Shown piece after piece: positions 55,963 through 64,000 of a DNA stretch of 64,000 nucleotides. The notes under the pieces were generated by a model. It was given only the letters and a program-made list of their open reading frames with translations. It had not been told where the DNA came from and ran no database searches. Each line of letters begins with the position of its first letter. The first letter of the stretch is position 1. The position numbers and the translations under genes are program-made. The DNA is from Bradyrhizobium sp. Arg816 (GTDB lineage: Bacteria; Pseudomonadota; Alphaproteobacteria; Rhizobiales; Xanthobacteraceae), in assembly GCF_029989365.1 (NCBI RefSeq), contig NZ_JAPRAQ010000001.1, positions 248,001 through 312,000 of the forward strand, in the 5' to 3' direction.

Positions 55963-57138
55963 ATGACAAAGCCGTCCGTTCCCGTTGGTATCATCTGTTC
56001 GCAGTCCGGGCCTTATCAGGCCATGGGCCGCGAGATCCTCAAGAGCGCCATGATGGCGGTCGACGAGATCAACAACCAAGCCGAGTTCGACTTCTCGATC
56101 GCCGCTCATATCCGCGATCCTCGCGGCATCATCTCCGAATACCACACGGTCTGCGACGATCTCATCCGCAATGTCGGCGTCGAGCACATCATCGGCTGCT
56201 ATACCTCGGCATCGCGCAAGCAGGTCTTACCGATCGTGGAGCGTACCGATCGCCTGCTTTGGTATCCCGCGCGCTACGAGGGCTTCGAGTGCTCCGACAA
56301 CGTCATCTATGTCGGAGCATCGCCCAATCACAACGTCTTGCCGCTCGTCCGTTACGCGCTCGACAATCTATCGCGCGAGATTTTCTGCGTCGGCTCCAAC
56401 TACGTCTGGACATGGGAGACCAATCGCGTCACCCGCGAATTGGTGAGCGCGTCAGAAGGCCACATCCTGGCCGAACGGCTGCTCGAACTCGGCGAAAGCG
56501 CCGTCGGGCATATCGTCGACGAGATCATCCGCCGCAAGCCGCCGATCGTGTTCAACACGTTGGTCGGAAGCTCGAGTTACGACTTCATCCGCGCCTTCCG
56601 CGCCGCCGCCGAAGCTGCGAACCTCGACATTCCGATGTTGAGCTGCAGCTTGTGCGAACCGGAACTCGCGATCGTCGGACCGGCCTCGGCGGGCTGCATT
56701 ACATCATCGGCCTATTTCGAAAGCATACAACTGTCTGAGAACCGTTCATTCGTCGCACGTTGGAAAGCGCGCTATGGCGACGACAGCAGCCCCTCGGTCG
56801 ACGGGCAGTCCGCCTATGTCGCCGTCTATCTGCTGGCCCGCGCGCTGCAGCGGGCCGGCACGACTGATATCGGCGAGGTCAGGCGCGCCGCGGCCGGTTA
56901 TCGCTACAATTCGCCGCAAGGACCGGTCTGGATCGACGGCAGCAACAATCATTGCGTCCTTACGCCGCGGCTGGCAGTCTCCAATGCGCGGGGACAGTTT
57001 GACATTTTCTGGGAAGCCGACGCGCCCGTTAAGCCTGATCCTTACCTGACGCAGCTCGACGTCGCCGCCAGCCCCTTCAGGGAGACCTCAAGGGGCGGCA
57101 CATCGCCGAATGCGCCGCATTTGCGGGTGGTGAAATGA
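55963..57138 (+). CDS. amiC: Amide sensor AmiC
   Basis: A 391-residue protein with the periplasmic-binding fold but no signal peptide, as expected for cytoplasmic AmiC. Segments such as VGVEHIIGCYTSASRKQVLP, YPARYEGFECSDNVIYVGA and NSPQGPVWIDGSNNH match Pseudomonas AmiC position by position as I recall it. AmiC binds short amides and holds AmiR inactive without them. The stop overlaps the amiR start (ATGA). It is divergent from the amide operon. Confidence 0.92.
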   Translation: MTKPSVPVGIICSQSGPYQAMGREILKSAMMAVDEINNQAEFDFSIAAHIRDPRGIISEYHTVCDDLIRNVGVEHIIGCYTSASRKQVLPIVERTDRLLWYPARYEGFECSDNVIYVGASPNHNVLPLVRYALDNLSREIFCVGSNYVWTWETNRVTRELVSASEGHILAERLLELGESAVGHIVDEIIRRKPPIVFNTLVGSSSYDFIRAFRAAAEAANLDIPMLSCSLCEPELAIVGPASAGCITSSAYFESIQLSENRSFVARWKARYGDDSSPSVDGQSAYVAVYLLARALQRAGTTDIGEVRRAAAGYRYNSPQGPVWIDGSNNHCVLTPRLAVSNARGQFDIFWEADAPVKPDPYLTQLDVAASPFRETSRGGTSPNAPHLRVVK

Positions 57139-57722
57139 GCAAGCTGTCTTCATTCTCGCTGCGCGGACGCAAAGCACTCGTCGCCATCAAGGACGAACGT
57201 GACGCATCGATCGTGCGACGCCAGTTCGAACGTCTCGGGATCGACAGCACTGCATGGGCGCCCGGCCAGGCAATTGACTTCGCGCCCGACGTGACATTGA
57301 TCGACGATGAACTGCTTCCACTGGAAGCCCCGATGCAACGCCGGTTCGTGGGACGCTGTCCAATTATTGCCCTGCTCGGCACGGAGACGCCGAGCCGCTT
57401 GAAGCTGGTCTTCGACCTCGATCCGGCGTCGTTCCTGGTCAAGCCGCTGCGCTCGGCCGGCATCTATGCGGCAGTCGTCATGGCATTCGAGCGAAGCGAA
57501 CGCACCAACGACTTGAAGCAGCAGATCCTCAAGCTGGAGCAGCGTCTGCGATCCCGCCGCATCGTGCTTGCCGCCGTTCTTCAGGTGATGCACTCGCACG
57601 CGCTCGCCGAGCCCGCCGCTTTCGCGTTGATCCGCAGAGCCGCCATGGAACAACGCAAGACGATCGAAGAGCTATCGGCGGAGATCGCGGCAAAAGGCAT
57701 TCCCCCACGCGCAACCGGCTAG
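57135..57722 (+). CDS. amiR: ANTAR antiterminator AmiR
   Basis: A 195-residue protein. Residues 10-120 form a receiver-like fold without the phosphorylated Asp context of true receivers. A coiled coil (about 122-140) leads to the RNA-binding ANTAR domain: RSRRIVLAAVLQVMHSHAL, then AFALIRRAAMEQRKTIEELS. AmiR binds leader RNA hairpins and blocks terminator formation. Four-base overlap with amiC supports coexpression and complex formation. The leader at 55655-55813 is its likely target. Confidence 0.92.
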   Translation: MSKLSSFSLRGRKALVAIKDERDASIVRRQFERLGIDSTAWAPGQAIDFAPDVTLIDDELLPLEAPMQRRFVGRCPIIALLGTETPSRLKLVFDLDPASFLVKPLRSAGIYAAVVMAFERSERTNDLKQQILKLEQRLRSRRIVLAAVLQVMHSHALAEPAAFALIRRAAMEQRKTIEELSAEIAAKGIPPRATG

Positions 57723-57760
57723 CTCACTTCCTTACGAGCGTGAGGGCCGGTGGACTAGAC

Positions 57761-58777
57761 CTAGCATTTGTCGAATGGGGCGACGAGCACCTTGCATTGG
57801 GTCGTCCGCCTCCTAAGGGATTCGAATGTGTCGGGCAAAGCGTCCAAACTTACGATATCGGATACTAGATTCTGCGGTCTGTAGCGCCCGCCATCGAGCG
57901 TCTCGATCGCTTGTGCGAATTCATGCATGTCGAAGAATACCGACATGATGACCTGCACTTCCTTGGAGACAGCGCGAAAGCTGTCCATCCGATCCGGCAT
58001 CGTACACAGGCCCAGCACCAGGACGCGGCCACGCGGGCGCACGAGGCCGATGCAGTGATCGATGAGACCAGGTTTGCCGACGCATTCGAAAACGATGTCT
58101 GGCGCTCCGCTGCACGCTTCAGCTATGTGCGCGTCCATGTCTTCGCCAGAGACGAGATAGCCGGTCGCGCCGATCGACATGGCCCGTTCGCGCTGATGGT
58201 CGCTCAGGTCGACAACTACGACTTGGCGCGCGCCGAGCCGTCGCGCCCAGAATGCAACCGCAAGGCCGATCGGCCCGGCGCCCAGGATTAGGACCCTTTC
58301 GCCGGTCTTCAAGGCCGATCGAATGACGCCGTGTAACGCCACGGCGAGGGGTTCAGCCAGGGCGCTATCCGCCGAGGAAATACCCCACGGCAATTTGCGG
58401 CACTGGATGGCGTCGAGCGCCGCATATTCGGCATAGCCACCGCCGATCAACTGCATGCCATTCTCACACCATGCGGGCTCGCCTGCCACGCAGGAGGGGC
58501 AGCCACCGCAGCCCTTTAGCGGCGCAGCGGAGACATGGTCGCCGACCTTCAGGCTCGTCACGCCGGCGCCGATCTCCAGCACCTCGCCCGCAAACTCGTG
58601 GCCGATAATCGCTCCAGCCCTCAACCCGAATGTGGGATCTTCCGTCATGTGCAGATCGCTGCCGCAGATGCCGCAGCGACAGACCTTCAACAGAATCTGG
58701 CCGTGACCCGGCCTCGGGTCGGCAACGGAGCCGATCCGCAATGGCTTGCCGAGTTGCTCGAAAATGGCGGCCTTCAT
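57761..58777 (-). CDS. Zinc-dependent alcohol dehydrogenase
   Basis: A 338-residue medium-chain dehydrogenase. Cys38 (CGICGSDLH), His60 and Glu61 (GHEFAGEV) bind catalytic zinc; Cys90, Cys93, Cys96 and Cys104 bind structural zinc. LGAGPIGLAVAFWARRLGA binds NAD(P). Family members oxidise secondary alcohols, polyols or threonine. Last gene of the second operon; its start overlaps the permease stop by four bases. Convergent with amiR, 38 bp apart. Substrate unknown. Confidence 0.92.
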   Translation of the reverse strand: MKAAIFEQLGKPLRIGSVADPRPGHGQILLKVCRCGICGSDLHMTEDPTFGLRAGAIIGHEFAGEVLEIGAGVTSLKVGDHVSAAPLKGCGGCPSCVAGEPAWCENGMQLIGGGYAEYAALDAIQCRKLPWGISSADSALAEPLAVALHGVIRSALKTGERVLILGAGPIGLAVAFWARRLGARQVVVVDLSDHQRERAMSIGATGYLVSGEDMDAHIAEACSGAPDIVFECVGKPGLIDHCIGLVRPRGRVLVLGLCTMPDRMDSFRAVSKEVQVIMSVFFDMHEFAQAIETLDGGRYRPQNLVSDIVSLDALPDTFESLRRRTTQCKVLVAPFDKC

Positions 58778-59811
58778 GATGGTTTACGCTCCCCTGCGGC
58801 CGGGAGGGCCAGCCTTCGTCCGACCGGAAACCAAGGCGCATCGAAGCGGCTCGCGACGAGACCCCAAATACCACCGCGGGCGTAGATCGCCATGAACAGG
58901 GTCAGGCAGCCGAGCACGACCATGTAGCTCGCGCCGTACTGGCTGAAAAAGCGGTCCGGGAAAAAATAAATCAATCCGCCGATGATCGCACCCTCGATGG
59001 AGCCGATACCGCCAATCATCACGATGAAGATGCTTATCGAGGCCCATTTGGGGTCGTAGCCCGACGCCGGCGTGATGCGCAGCTGCGCCATGTAGTAAAT
59101 GGCCCCGGCAAATCCTGTACCGACTGCGGCGGCGACGAACACGAAAAAGCGGAGCCGGGAAACATTCACACCCTGGCTGCCGGCAGAGACAGGATTGTCC
59201 CGCATGGCGGTCAAGGCGAGACCATGGCGCGAGCGCAACAGCCAGTAAGAGCCGCCGACGGTGACGAGCAGAAGGATCCCGCTCAGCATGGTCATGGCGA
59301 TTTCTCGTTCGTGCAGCCGGTATTGCGCCATCACGCGAAGCGTAAGGCCCGCACCCGCGTTCACGTAGTCGAGGTTCGTCGTCAAGAGCCGGACGGCTTC
59401 GGCCACCACCCACGTGCCGATGGCGAAATAGGGTCCGTCGAGACGGTAAAGGAGCAGATAGGTCGGCACCGACAGGAGCGCCGGAACGATCAAGGCCAAG
59501 GGAACCGCAAGGAACGGATTGACGCCGAATTTCTGGCAGAGGATGAACAGCGCATATCCCGCGGCTCCAATGAAGGCTTGCTGGCCCACCGACACGAGCC
59601 CCGCATAGCCGGCAAGCAGATTCCACATCTGCGCGATCGCGATGTAGCAACTGAGTTCGACCGCCCAGCGAATCCATCCGCTATCCGCCCACCACGGCAT
59701 CGCGACGAGCGCCGTCAGGACGATGACGGACAAGGACATCGCGATGCGGCTCGATAGAGTGTGGCGTTGCACATCCACGACCGGAGGGATTGTCATCTCG
59801 TTTATCACCAC
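58774..59811 (-). CDS. ABC transporter permease, LivM-like
   Basis: A 345-residue inner-membrane permease of the branched-chain amino acid (HAAT) type with about ten helices. LAGYAGLVSVGQQAFIGAAGY is the family signature, and MRDNPVSAGSQGVNVSRLRF the coupling loop. It begins with GTG at 59811; ATG 59796 is possible. The stop overlaps the dehydrogenase start. Confidence 0.9.
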   Translation of the reverse strand: MVINEMTIPPVVDVQRHTLSSRIAMSLSVIVLTALVAMPWWADSGWIRWAVELSCYIAIAQMWNLLAGYAGLVSVGQQAFIGAAGYALFILCQKFGVNPFLAVPLALIVPALLSVPTYLLLYRLDGPYFAIGTWVVAEAVRLLTTNLDYVNAGAGLTLRVMAQYRLHEREIAMTMLSGILLLVTVGGSYWLLRSRHGLALTAMRDNPVSAGSQGVNVSRLRFFVFVAAAVGTGFAGAIYYMAQLRITPASGYDPKWASISIFIVMIGGIGSIEGAIIGGLIYFFPDRFFSQYGASYMVVLGCLTLFMAIYARGGIWGLVASRFDAPWFPVGRRLALPAAGERKPS

Positions 59812-59814
59812 ACC

Positions 59815-60672
59815 TTACCCCCGCTTCATCACGCCCTCGGGCCTGATTGCCAGAGCTGCGAGGAAAACGAGATGCCCAAACAGGATTCCCCAACCGGGGT
59901 CGATGCGAAATCCGATCGCCTGCGCGACGCCCAGCACCATCGATCCCACAAAGGCACCCCAGAGCGAACCCATGCCGCCGATGATGACAGCCTCGAAGGC
60001 GTAGATCAGTTGTGCCGGACCATCGGCAGGGGATACCGTGGCGCGGAGCGACTGGAAGACCGCGGCGATACCGAGGATAGCTACTGCAATTGCAGTGGAC
60101 ACGGCGTAGATGGACTTGGGATCGACGCCAGTTACGGCCGCAGCTTCGGTATCCGCGGCGGCTGCCCGCAATCCGCGGCCGAAACGCGTTGCACGGACAA
60201 TGAAATCGAGACCGGCCGTCAGGGCAATCGCCGTGACCAGTACGATGACGGGAAGCACCCCGACGTAAACCCCGCCAACGTCGATCGATGCGCTTTCCAG
60301 GCCGCCGCCACGCAGCGACCTCGTATCCGCCGACCAGATCTGGAGCATCAGATTCTGAACCGCGATGGACAGACCGAATGTGGCGATCAGGGAGGGCAGC
60401 GGATCCTCGCCGACCGCCTTGTTGAGGATGCCGCGCTGCAACGTCCAGCCCAGGAGCGCGGCGAGCGGCACCAGGACGGCAATGAGCGACATCGTTCCCA
60501 ACGAGAACGCGGTAGCAAGCGAGATTCCCGTTAACGCCAGCAGGATCATCAGATCGCCGTGTGCAATATTGACGATGCGCATGACGCCGAACATCAGCGC
60601 CATTCCCAGCGCGTATTGTGCGTACATGCCGCCGAGCAGGACCCCCTGAACAAGTGCATCAAGCCATTGCAT
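59815..60672 (-). CDS. ABC transporter permease, LivH-like
   Basis: A 285-residue inner-membrane permease with about eight helices. GVMRIVNIAHGDLMILLAL is the family signature. ATG 60672 lies within the end of the LivF-like gene (14-base overlap), which supports translational coupling. A longer frame adds 14 residues and is less likely. Confidence 0.9.
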   Translation of the reverse strand: MQWLDALVQGVLLGGMYAQYALGMALMFGVMRIVNIAHGDLMILLALTGISLATAFSLGTMSLIAVLVPLAALLGWTLQRGILNKAVGEDPLPSLIATFGLSIAVQNLMLQIWSADTRSLRGGGLESASIDVGGVYVGVLPVIVLVTAIALTAGLDFIVRATRFGRGLRAAAADTEAAAVTGVDPKSIYAVSTAIAVAILGIAAVFQSLRATVSPADGPAQLIYAFEAVIIGGMGSLWGAFVGSMVLGVAQAIGFRIDPGWGILFGHLVFLAALAIRPEGVMKRG

Positions 60673-61405
60673 GGATGGCTCCGAAATAAGCCTCGGCAAT
60701 CGTGTCCCGGCCAATGCTGTCCGAAGCGCCGGTCAGAGTAATGCGTCCTTCCAGCATGCAATACAGGCGTTCGGAGGCGCGCTTTGCCAGCGAGACGTCC
60801 TGTTCGACCAGGACGAGCGCGGTCCCGGCCTGACGGATCAGCGGCAGAGCGTCGTAGATTTCATGAACGACCTTTGGCGCCAGTCCCAGCGAGATCTCGT
60901 CGCATAGCAGTACCCTCGGCTGCGTCAGCAGGGCGCGGCCGATCGCGACCATCTGCTGCTGGCCGCCCGACAGGTTGTGAACGAGCTGATCGCGACGCTC
61001 GCCCAGGATCGGGAACAGCGCGTATATGCGCGCGATCGTCCAGATCGAGCCGGCGTCGTCGTCTCGCTCCGGCTTGCGGCCATAGTCGACGGCAACGCGC
61101 AGATTGTCCTCGACGCTCATGCCGGCGAATAGCCGGCGGCCCTCCGGGACCATGCCAATGCCGTTTCGGACCATAGTATGCGGCTTGCTGCCGCCGACGG
61201 GCTTCCCCCTGAACCGCACCATCTCGGGTAACACCGGAAGCAGCCCGAGGATCGAGCGCAGCAGAGTCGACTTCCCCGCGCCGTTGGCGCCGATCAAAGC
61301 AACGACTTCGCCCGCATACACTTCGAAATCGACGCCGAACAACGCCTGGAAATCGCCGTATCCCGCGCTGAGCGCGTGGGTCGAGAGCACCGGTTCTGCT
61401 TTCAT
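60659..61405 (-). CDS. ABC transporter ATPase, LivF-like
   Basis: A 248-residue ATPase with Walker A GANGAGKST, signature LSGGQQQMVAIGRAL and Walker B VLLCDEISLGLAPKVV. ATG 61405 overlaps the LivG-like stop by four bases; longer frames run into that gene. It energises uptake with the LivG-like partner. Confidence 0.9.
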   Translation of the reverse strand: MKAEPVLSTHALSAGYGDFQALFGVDFEVYAGEVVALIGANGAGKSTLLRSILGLLPVLPEMVRFRGKPVGGSKPHTMVRNGIGMVPEGRRLFAGMSVEDNLRVAVDYGRKPERDDDAGSIWTIARIYALFPILGERRDQLVHNLSGGQQQMVAIGRALLTQPRVLLCDEISLGLAPKVVHEIYDALPLIRQAGTALVLVEQDVSLAKRASERLYCMLEGRITLTGASDSIGRDTIAEAYFGAIHAMA

Positions 61406-62157
61406 GCTTCGATCCCCATATAGATCCGCCGCACATCCGGATCGGTGATCACCGCCTGCGGATGGCCGTCTGCGATCTTCTGGCCGAAATTGAGGACGAT
61501 GATGCGGTCGGCCACCGCCAGCAAGGCGTGCAGCACGTGCTCGATCCACAGAACGGTGATACCCCGGTCGCGGATCCTGCGGATGAGATCAACCAGCTCC
61601 CCGGATTCCTGATCCGTCAGGCCGCCGGCGATTTCGTCGAGCAGCAACAGCTTTGGGTCTCCGGCCAAAGCGCGCGCCAGTTCAAGCCGCTTGCGATCGA
61701 GCAGCGTCAGCGATCCCGCGCGGCGGTTGGCCTTGTCGGCGAGGCCGCACTCGCGGAGGATAGCCGCGCAACTGCGGTGCGCGGCATCTTCGTCGAGTTT
61801 CGCGCCGAACATGGCCGTGACGAGCAAATTCTCGAAAGTCGTCATGCCACCATAGGGTTTCGGGATCTGATAGGTGCGCCCGATGCCTCTCCGGCAACGG
61901 ATGTAAGGCGGCTCGTTCGTCAGTCTCTCGCCAGAGAGGCAGACCTCCCCCGTGTTTGTCGCCAGGTCGCCACTGATGAGATTGAATAGCGTGGTCTTCC
62001 CGGCGCCGTTCGGGCCGAGAATGCCAAGCACCTCGCCTTCGCGGACATCGAACGAGATGTCCTGAATGACGCGCAGGGCTCCGAAGGCCTTTCCGAGACC
62101 CTGCACTGACAGCAGTGGATTACCCGTCATCGAGGAAGTCTGCTCGCCCAAGCTCAT
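61402..62157 (-). CDS. ABC transporter ATPase, LivG-like
   Basis: A 251-residue ATPase with Walker A GPNGAGKTT (48-56) and Walker B KLLLLDEIAGGLTDQE. The signature motif is LTLLDRKRLELARAL, a form common in LivG-type subunits. The ATG at 62157 overlaps the binding protein stop by four bases. Confidence 0.9.
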   Translation of the reverse strand: MSLGEQTSSMTGNPLLSVQGLGKAFGALRVIQDISFDVREGEVLGILGPNGAGKTTLFNLISGDLATNTGEVCLSGERLTNEPPYIRCRRGIGRTYQIPKPYGGMTTFENLLVTAMFGAKLDEDAAHRSCAAILRECGLADKANRRAGSLTLLDRKRLELARALAGDPKLLLLDEIAGGLTDQESGELVDLIRRIRDRGITVLWIEHVLHALLAVADRIIVLNFGQKIADGHPQAVITDPDVRRIYMGIEA

Positions 62158-63449
62158 GACCAGCGAATGAGCTGCATTTTCGCTTCGGGCTCGATGATCG
62201 GCGACACCGTGGTGTCCACGATTTTCAGGTCGTACGGAAACTTCTGTCCCTTCACCCATTGCCCGCCGAAGATGGCCGTCTTGCAGATATTCGGATGCGG
62301 GCCGTTGGCAAAGGAGATCTTGCCCACAAGCGTGTCCAGATTCGTTGCCTTCAACGCATCCCGGTTGGCCGTGCGGTCCAGCGGATCGGCCGACCGCTTG
62401 AGCGCGTCGAGGACGACCTCCCAAAGCGCGTGGGAATAGCCCAGCGGCTGAGTCCATTGCTTGCCCGTTTCCTTCCCCCAAGCATTGGCGATGTCGCGAC
62501 TAAGCTCGCCCGTCAGCGACGACTTGAACGGGAAAGACGGCGTCCACCATACCTCGGTGCTCATGCCATCGCCGAGCTCGCCCATTGCTTCGATCCCCGA
62601 CGGGAAGAGAAGGGCCGCGGCGACTGTCACCACCTTCGGCCGGTAGTTCTGCTGCTTGCACTGGGTGATGAAGGTCTTCAGATCGGGGACGTAGGAAATG
62701 CCCCCGACGAGATCGCATTCGTTCTTCTTGAAGTCTGAGATCTGTGCCGAGAAATCGTTGGTTAGCGGCTGGAACATGGATGGCGACGTGGCCGCAAAGC
62801 CGGCCTTCTTGACCGCCGGCGGCAGCCCATAGTCGTTGTTGCCCCACGTCTCGCCATCCGCGTTGCGCGGAAAGAGCAGGCCTATCTTCTTGTTGGTTTC
62901 GACCGATTTCCAGAGAGCGACGTAGGTCGCAAGCACGTCCTCGAGGCCCCAGAACATGTGATAAGTCCAATCGAATGCCTTGCCGGCGCCGCCTCGCGGC
63001 ATCACGAAGGCCTGCCAGGGCGAGCTTGAGGACATCGACGGCACGCCATACAGCTCGCATTGGTCGGCGGTCGGATTGTTGATATCCGTCGTCGAGGCCG
63101 GAACCATGAAATGGACCTTCTGGTTGAGGATCAGGTCTCCTGCGAGCTCGGCAGCCTTGTTGGGGTTGGATTGCGCGTGGCGTGCGAGGATCTCGACCTG
63201 ATAGGTCTTTCCGCCGACTTGCAGGCCCTTGGCGAGCAGAGCCTTGATCTTGGCAAGCGAGAAGTTGTCGGTTTCACCGAATAGGCCGAGTGGGCCGGTC
63301 ATCGGACTGACAAAGCCGATCTTGATGGTGTTCGCCTGTGCATTTGCGACCCATGGCATGGCAACGGTTGCCGCGGCGGCGCCCGCGCCCTTCAGGACGG
63401 TACGCCGGGTGAATGGCAAGTTGGAATTCAAGGAACGAACTTTGGTCAC
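62154..63449 (-). CDS. ABC transporter binding protein, LivK/HAAT-like
   Basis: A 431-residue periplasmic protein starting with GTG at 63449, with GGAGGAG six bases upstream. A Tat-type signal TRRTVLKGAGAAAATVAM leads to VANAQ (residue 38). IKIGFVSPMTGPLGLFGE starts lobe 1. SSSPWQAFVMPRG and PLGYSHALWEVV are typical of LivK-like proteins of unknown ligand. It is the second gene of the operon. Confidence 0.9.
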   Translation of the reverse strand: MTKVRSLNSNLPFTRRTVLKGAGAAAATVAMPWVANAQANTIKIGFVSPMTGPLGLFGETDNFSLAKIKALLAKGLQVGGKTYQVEILARHAQSNPNKAAELAGDLILNQKVHFMVPASTTDINNPTADQCELYGVPSMSSSSPWQAFVMPRGGAGKAFDWTYHMFWGLEDVLATYVALWKSVETNKKIGLLFPRNADGETWGNNDYGLPPAVKKAGFAATSPSMFQPLTNDFSAQISDFKKNECDLVGGISYVPDLKTFITQCKQQNYRPKVVTVAAALLFPSGIEAMGELGDGMSTEVWWTPSFPFKSSLTGELSRDIANAWGKETGKQWTQPLGYSHALWEVVLDALKRSADPLDRTANRDALKATNLDTLVGKISFANGPHPNICKTAIFGGQWVKGQKFPYDLKIVDTTVSPIIEPEAKMQLIRWS

Positions 63450-64000
63450 GTGTCTCCTCCATATTGATGTTTGAATTCACCCGGTCGCTTCTTCGTCGTA
63501 TCCGGGTTGACATGACGGCCTCTTTCATCGGTCGCAACAATACGCCGCCATCGATCACGATCTCCGATCCGGTCATGTAGGACGACGCGGGAGAAGCCAG
63601 CAGCAGCGCGACGCCCTTGATATCGGACGTCTCGGCCACCCGGCCGAGCACCGACCAATCGGTGAATGCCTTCCTGTCTTCGGGATTGGCCATGCGTCCG
63701 CCCGCGATATTGGTGATGAAGGGACCAGGTGCGATGGTGTTGACCAGGATGTTGTAACGTCCAAGCTCCATCGCAGCCTGGCGGGCAAGGTGGCTGACGC
63801 CGGCCTTGGCGGGCATGTAGGGTGTCCCCACAATCGGCTCGTTGTAGCTGGCCGCGATCGAGGAAGTCGCGATGATGCGCCCGCCGCCAGTTTGCTTCAT
63901 CTCGCGTGCGGCGAGCTTGATCGTGTTGAAGACGCTCGTGAGGTTGGTCGCGATCACCTTGTCCCAGTGATGGTCATCGAGGTTGTCGATTTGGCCCTCG
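63274..64000 (-). CDS. SDR oxidoreductase, N-terminus beyond the window
   Basis: The frame enters from the right edge (about 242 codons visible). SSIAASYNEPIVGTPYMPAK holds the active-site Ser, Tyr and Lys, and SEIVIDGGVLLRP is the normal SDR end near 63530. Instead of stopping, the frame continues 85 residues and overlaps the next gene by 176 bases. A shift of one base would give a stop at 63446-63448, overlapping the next start by GTGA, as elsewhere in this operon. So a frameshift or a lost stop is possible. First visible gene of the second operon. Confidence 0.75.
   Translation of the reverse strand, partial: EGQIDNLDDHHWDKVIATNLTSVFNTIKLAAREMKQTGGGRIIATSSIAASYNEPIVGTPYMPAKAGVSHLARQAAMELGRYNILVNTIAPGPFITNIAGGRMANPEDRKAFTDWSVLGRVAETSDIKGVALLLASPASSYMTGSEIVIDGGVLLRPMKEAVMSTRIRRRSDRVNSNINMEETRDQSSFLEFQLAIHPAYRPEGRGRRRGNRCHAMGRKCTGEHHQDRLCQSDDRPTRPIR

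Overview
The window is high-GC alphaproteobacterial chromosome. Gene content (TRAP and branched-chain-type ABC uptake, OpgC, many cyclase and kinase sensors) and two intergenic repeat families that I associate with Bradyrhizobium and Rhodopseudomonas point to Bradyrhizobium or a close relative. I see no rRNA, tRNA, CRISPR array, insertion sequence or phage module. The genus assignment is an inference from recall, not from a search.

Layout. 1-4390: an edge-truncated small protein, then a class II glutamine amidotransferase, a GCS2-type carboxylate-amine ligase and a tiny zinc-ribbon protein in one tight run, then a double-cupin protein. 4424-10097: housekeeping (gor, a DUF2059 protein, rpiA, gph, a lipoprotein, moaA). 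10398-16957: TRAP membrane subunits, a small hypothetical, an M20 carboxypeptidase and a TctE/TctD-like two-component pair. 17117-23119: a lone ABC-type binding protein next to a membrane adenylate/guanylate cyclase, an HD-domain protein and plsY behind an FNR/FixK-like box, and a YunG-like protein. 23146-31029: a TRAP binding protein, an Mrp-type ATPase, a VOC protein, a beta-hydroxyacid dehydrogenase, an NhaD-like antiporter, a PleC/DivJ-like kinase behind a CtrA-type box, a DUF1289 protein and a retropepsin-like protease. 31144-37969: a CxxCH protein pair, a porin tail remnant, dusA, a Popeye-like cyclic-nucleotide protein, OpgC and a small membrane protein. 38037-45919: a PoxB-like enzyme and two divergent STAND-type regulators, one of which runs into the remnant of an IclR regulator.

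The most coherent system lies at 46070-57722. Nine genes on the minus strand form an amide utilisation operon: amidase, formamidase/acetamidase, a urea/short-chain-amide ABC transporter (binding protein, two permeases, two ATPases), an SDR enzyme and a second, paralogous amidase. The divergent pair amiC-amiR encodes an amide sensor and an ANTAR antiterminator. Upstream of the first amidase I can read a sigma70-like promoter, a competing hairpin and an intrinsic terminator, the layout expected for AmiR-controlled attenuation. In this model imported amides are hydrolysed to ammonium and carboxylates, and the amide pool sensed by AmiC releases AmiR to let transcription through.

57761-64000 is a second tightly overlapped minus-strand operon: an SDR enzyme (cut by the window edge), a binding protein, the LivG, LivF, LivH and LivM subunits, and a zinc alcohol dehydrogenase. 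Its substrate is unknown.
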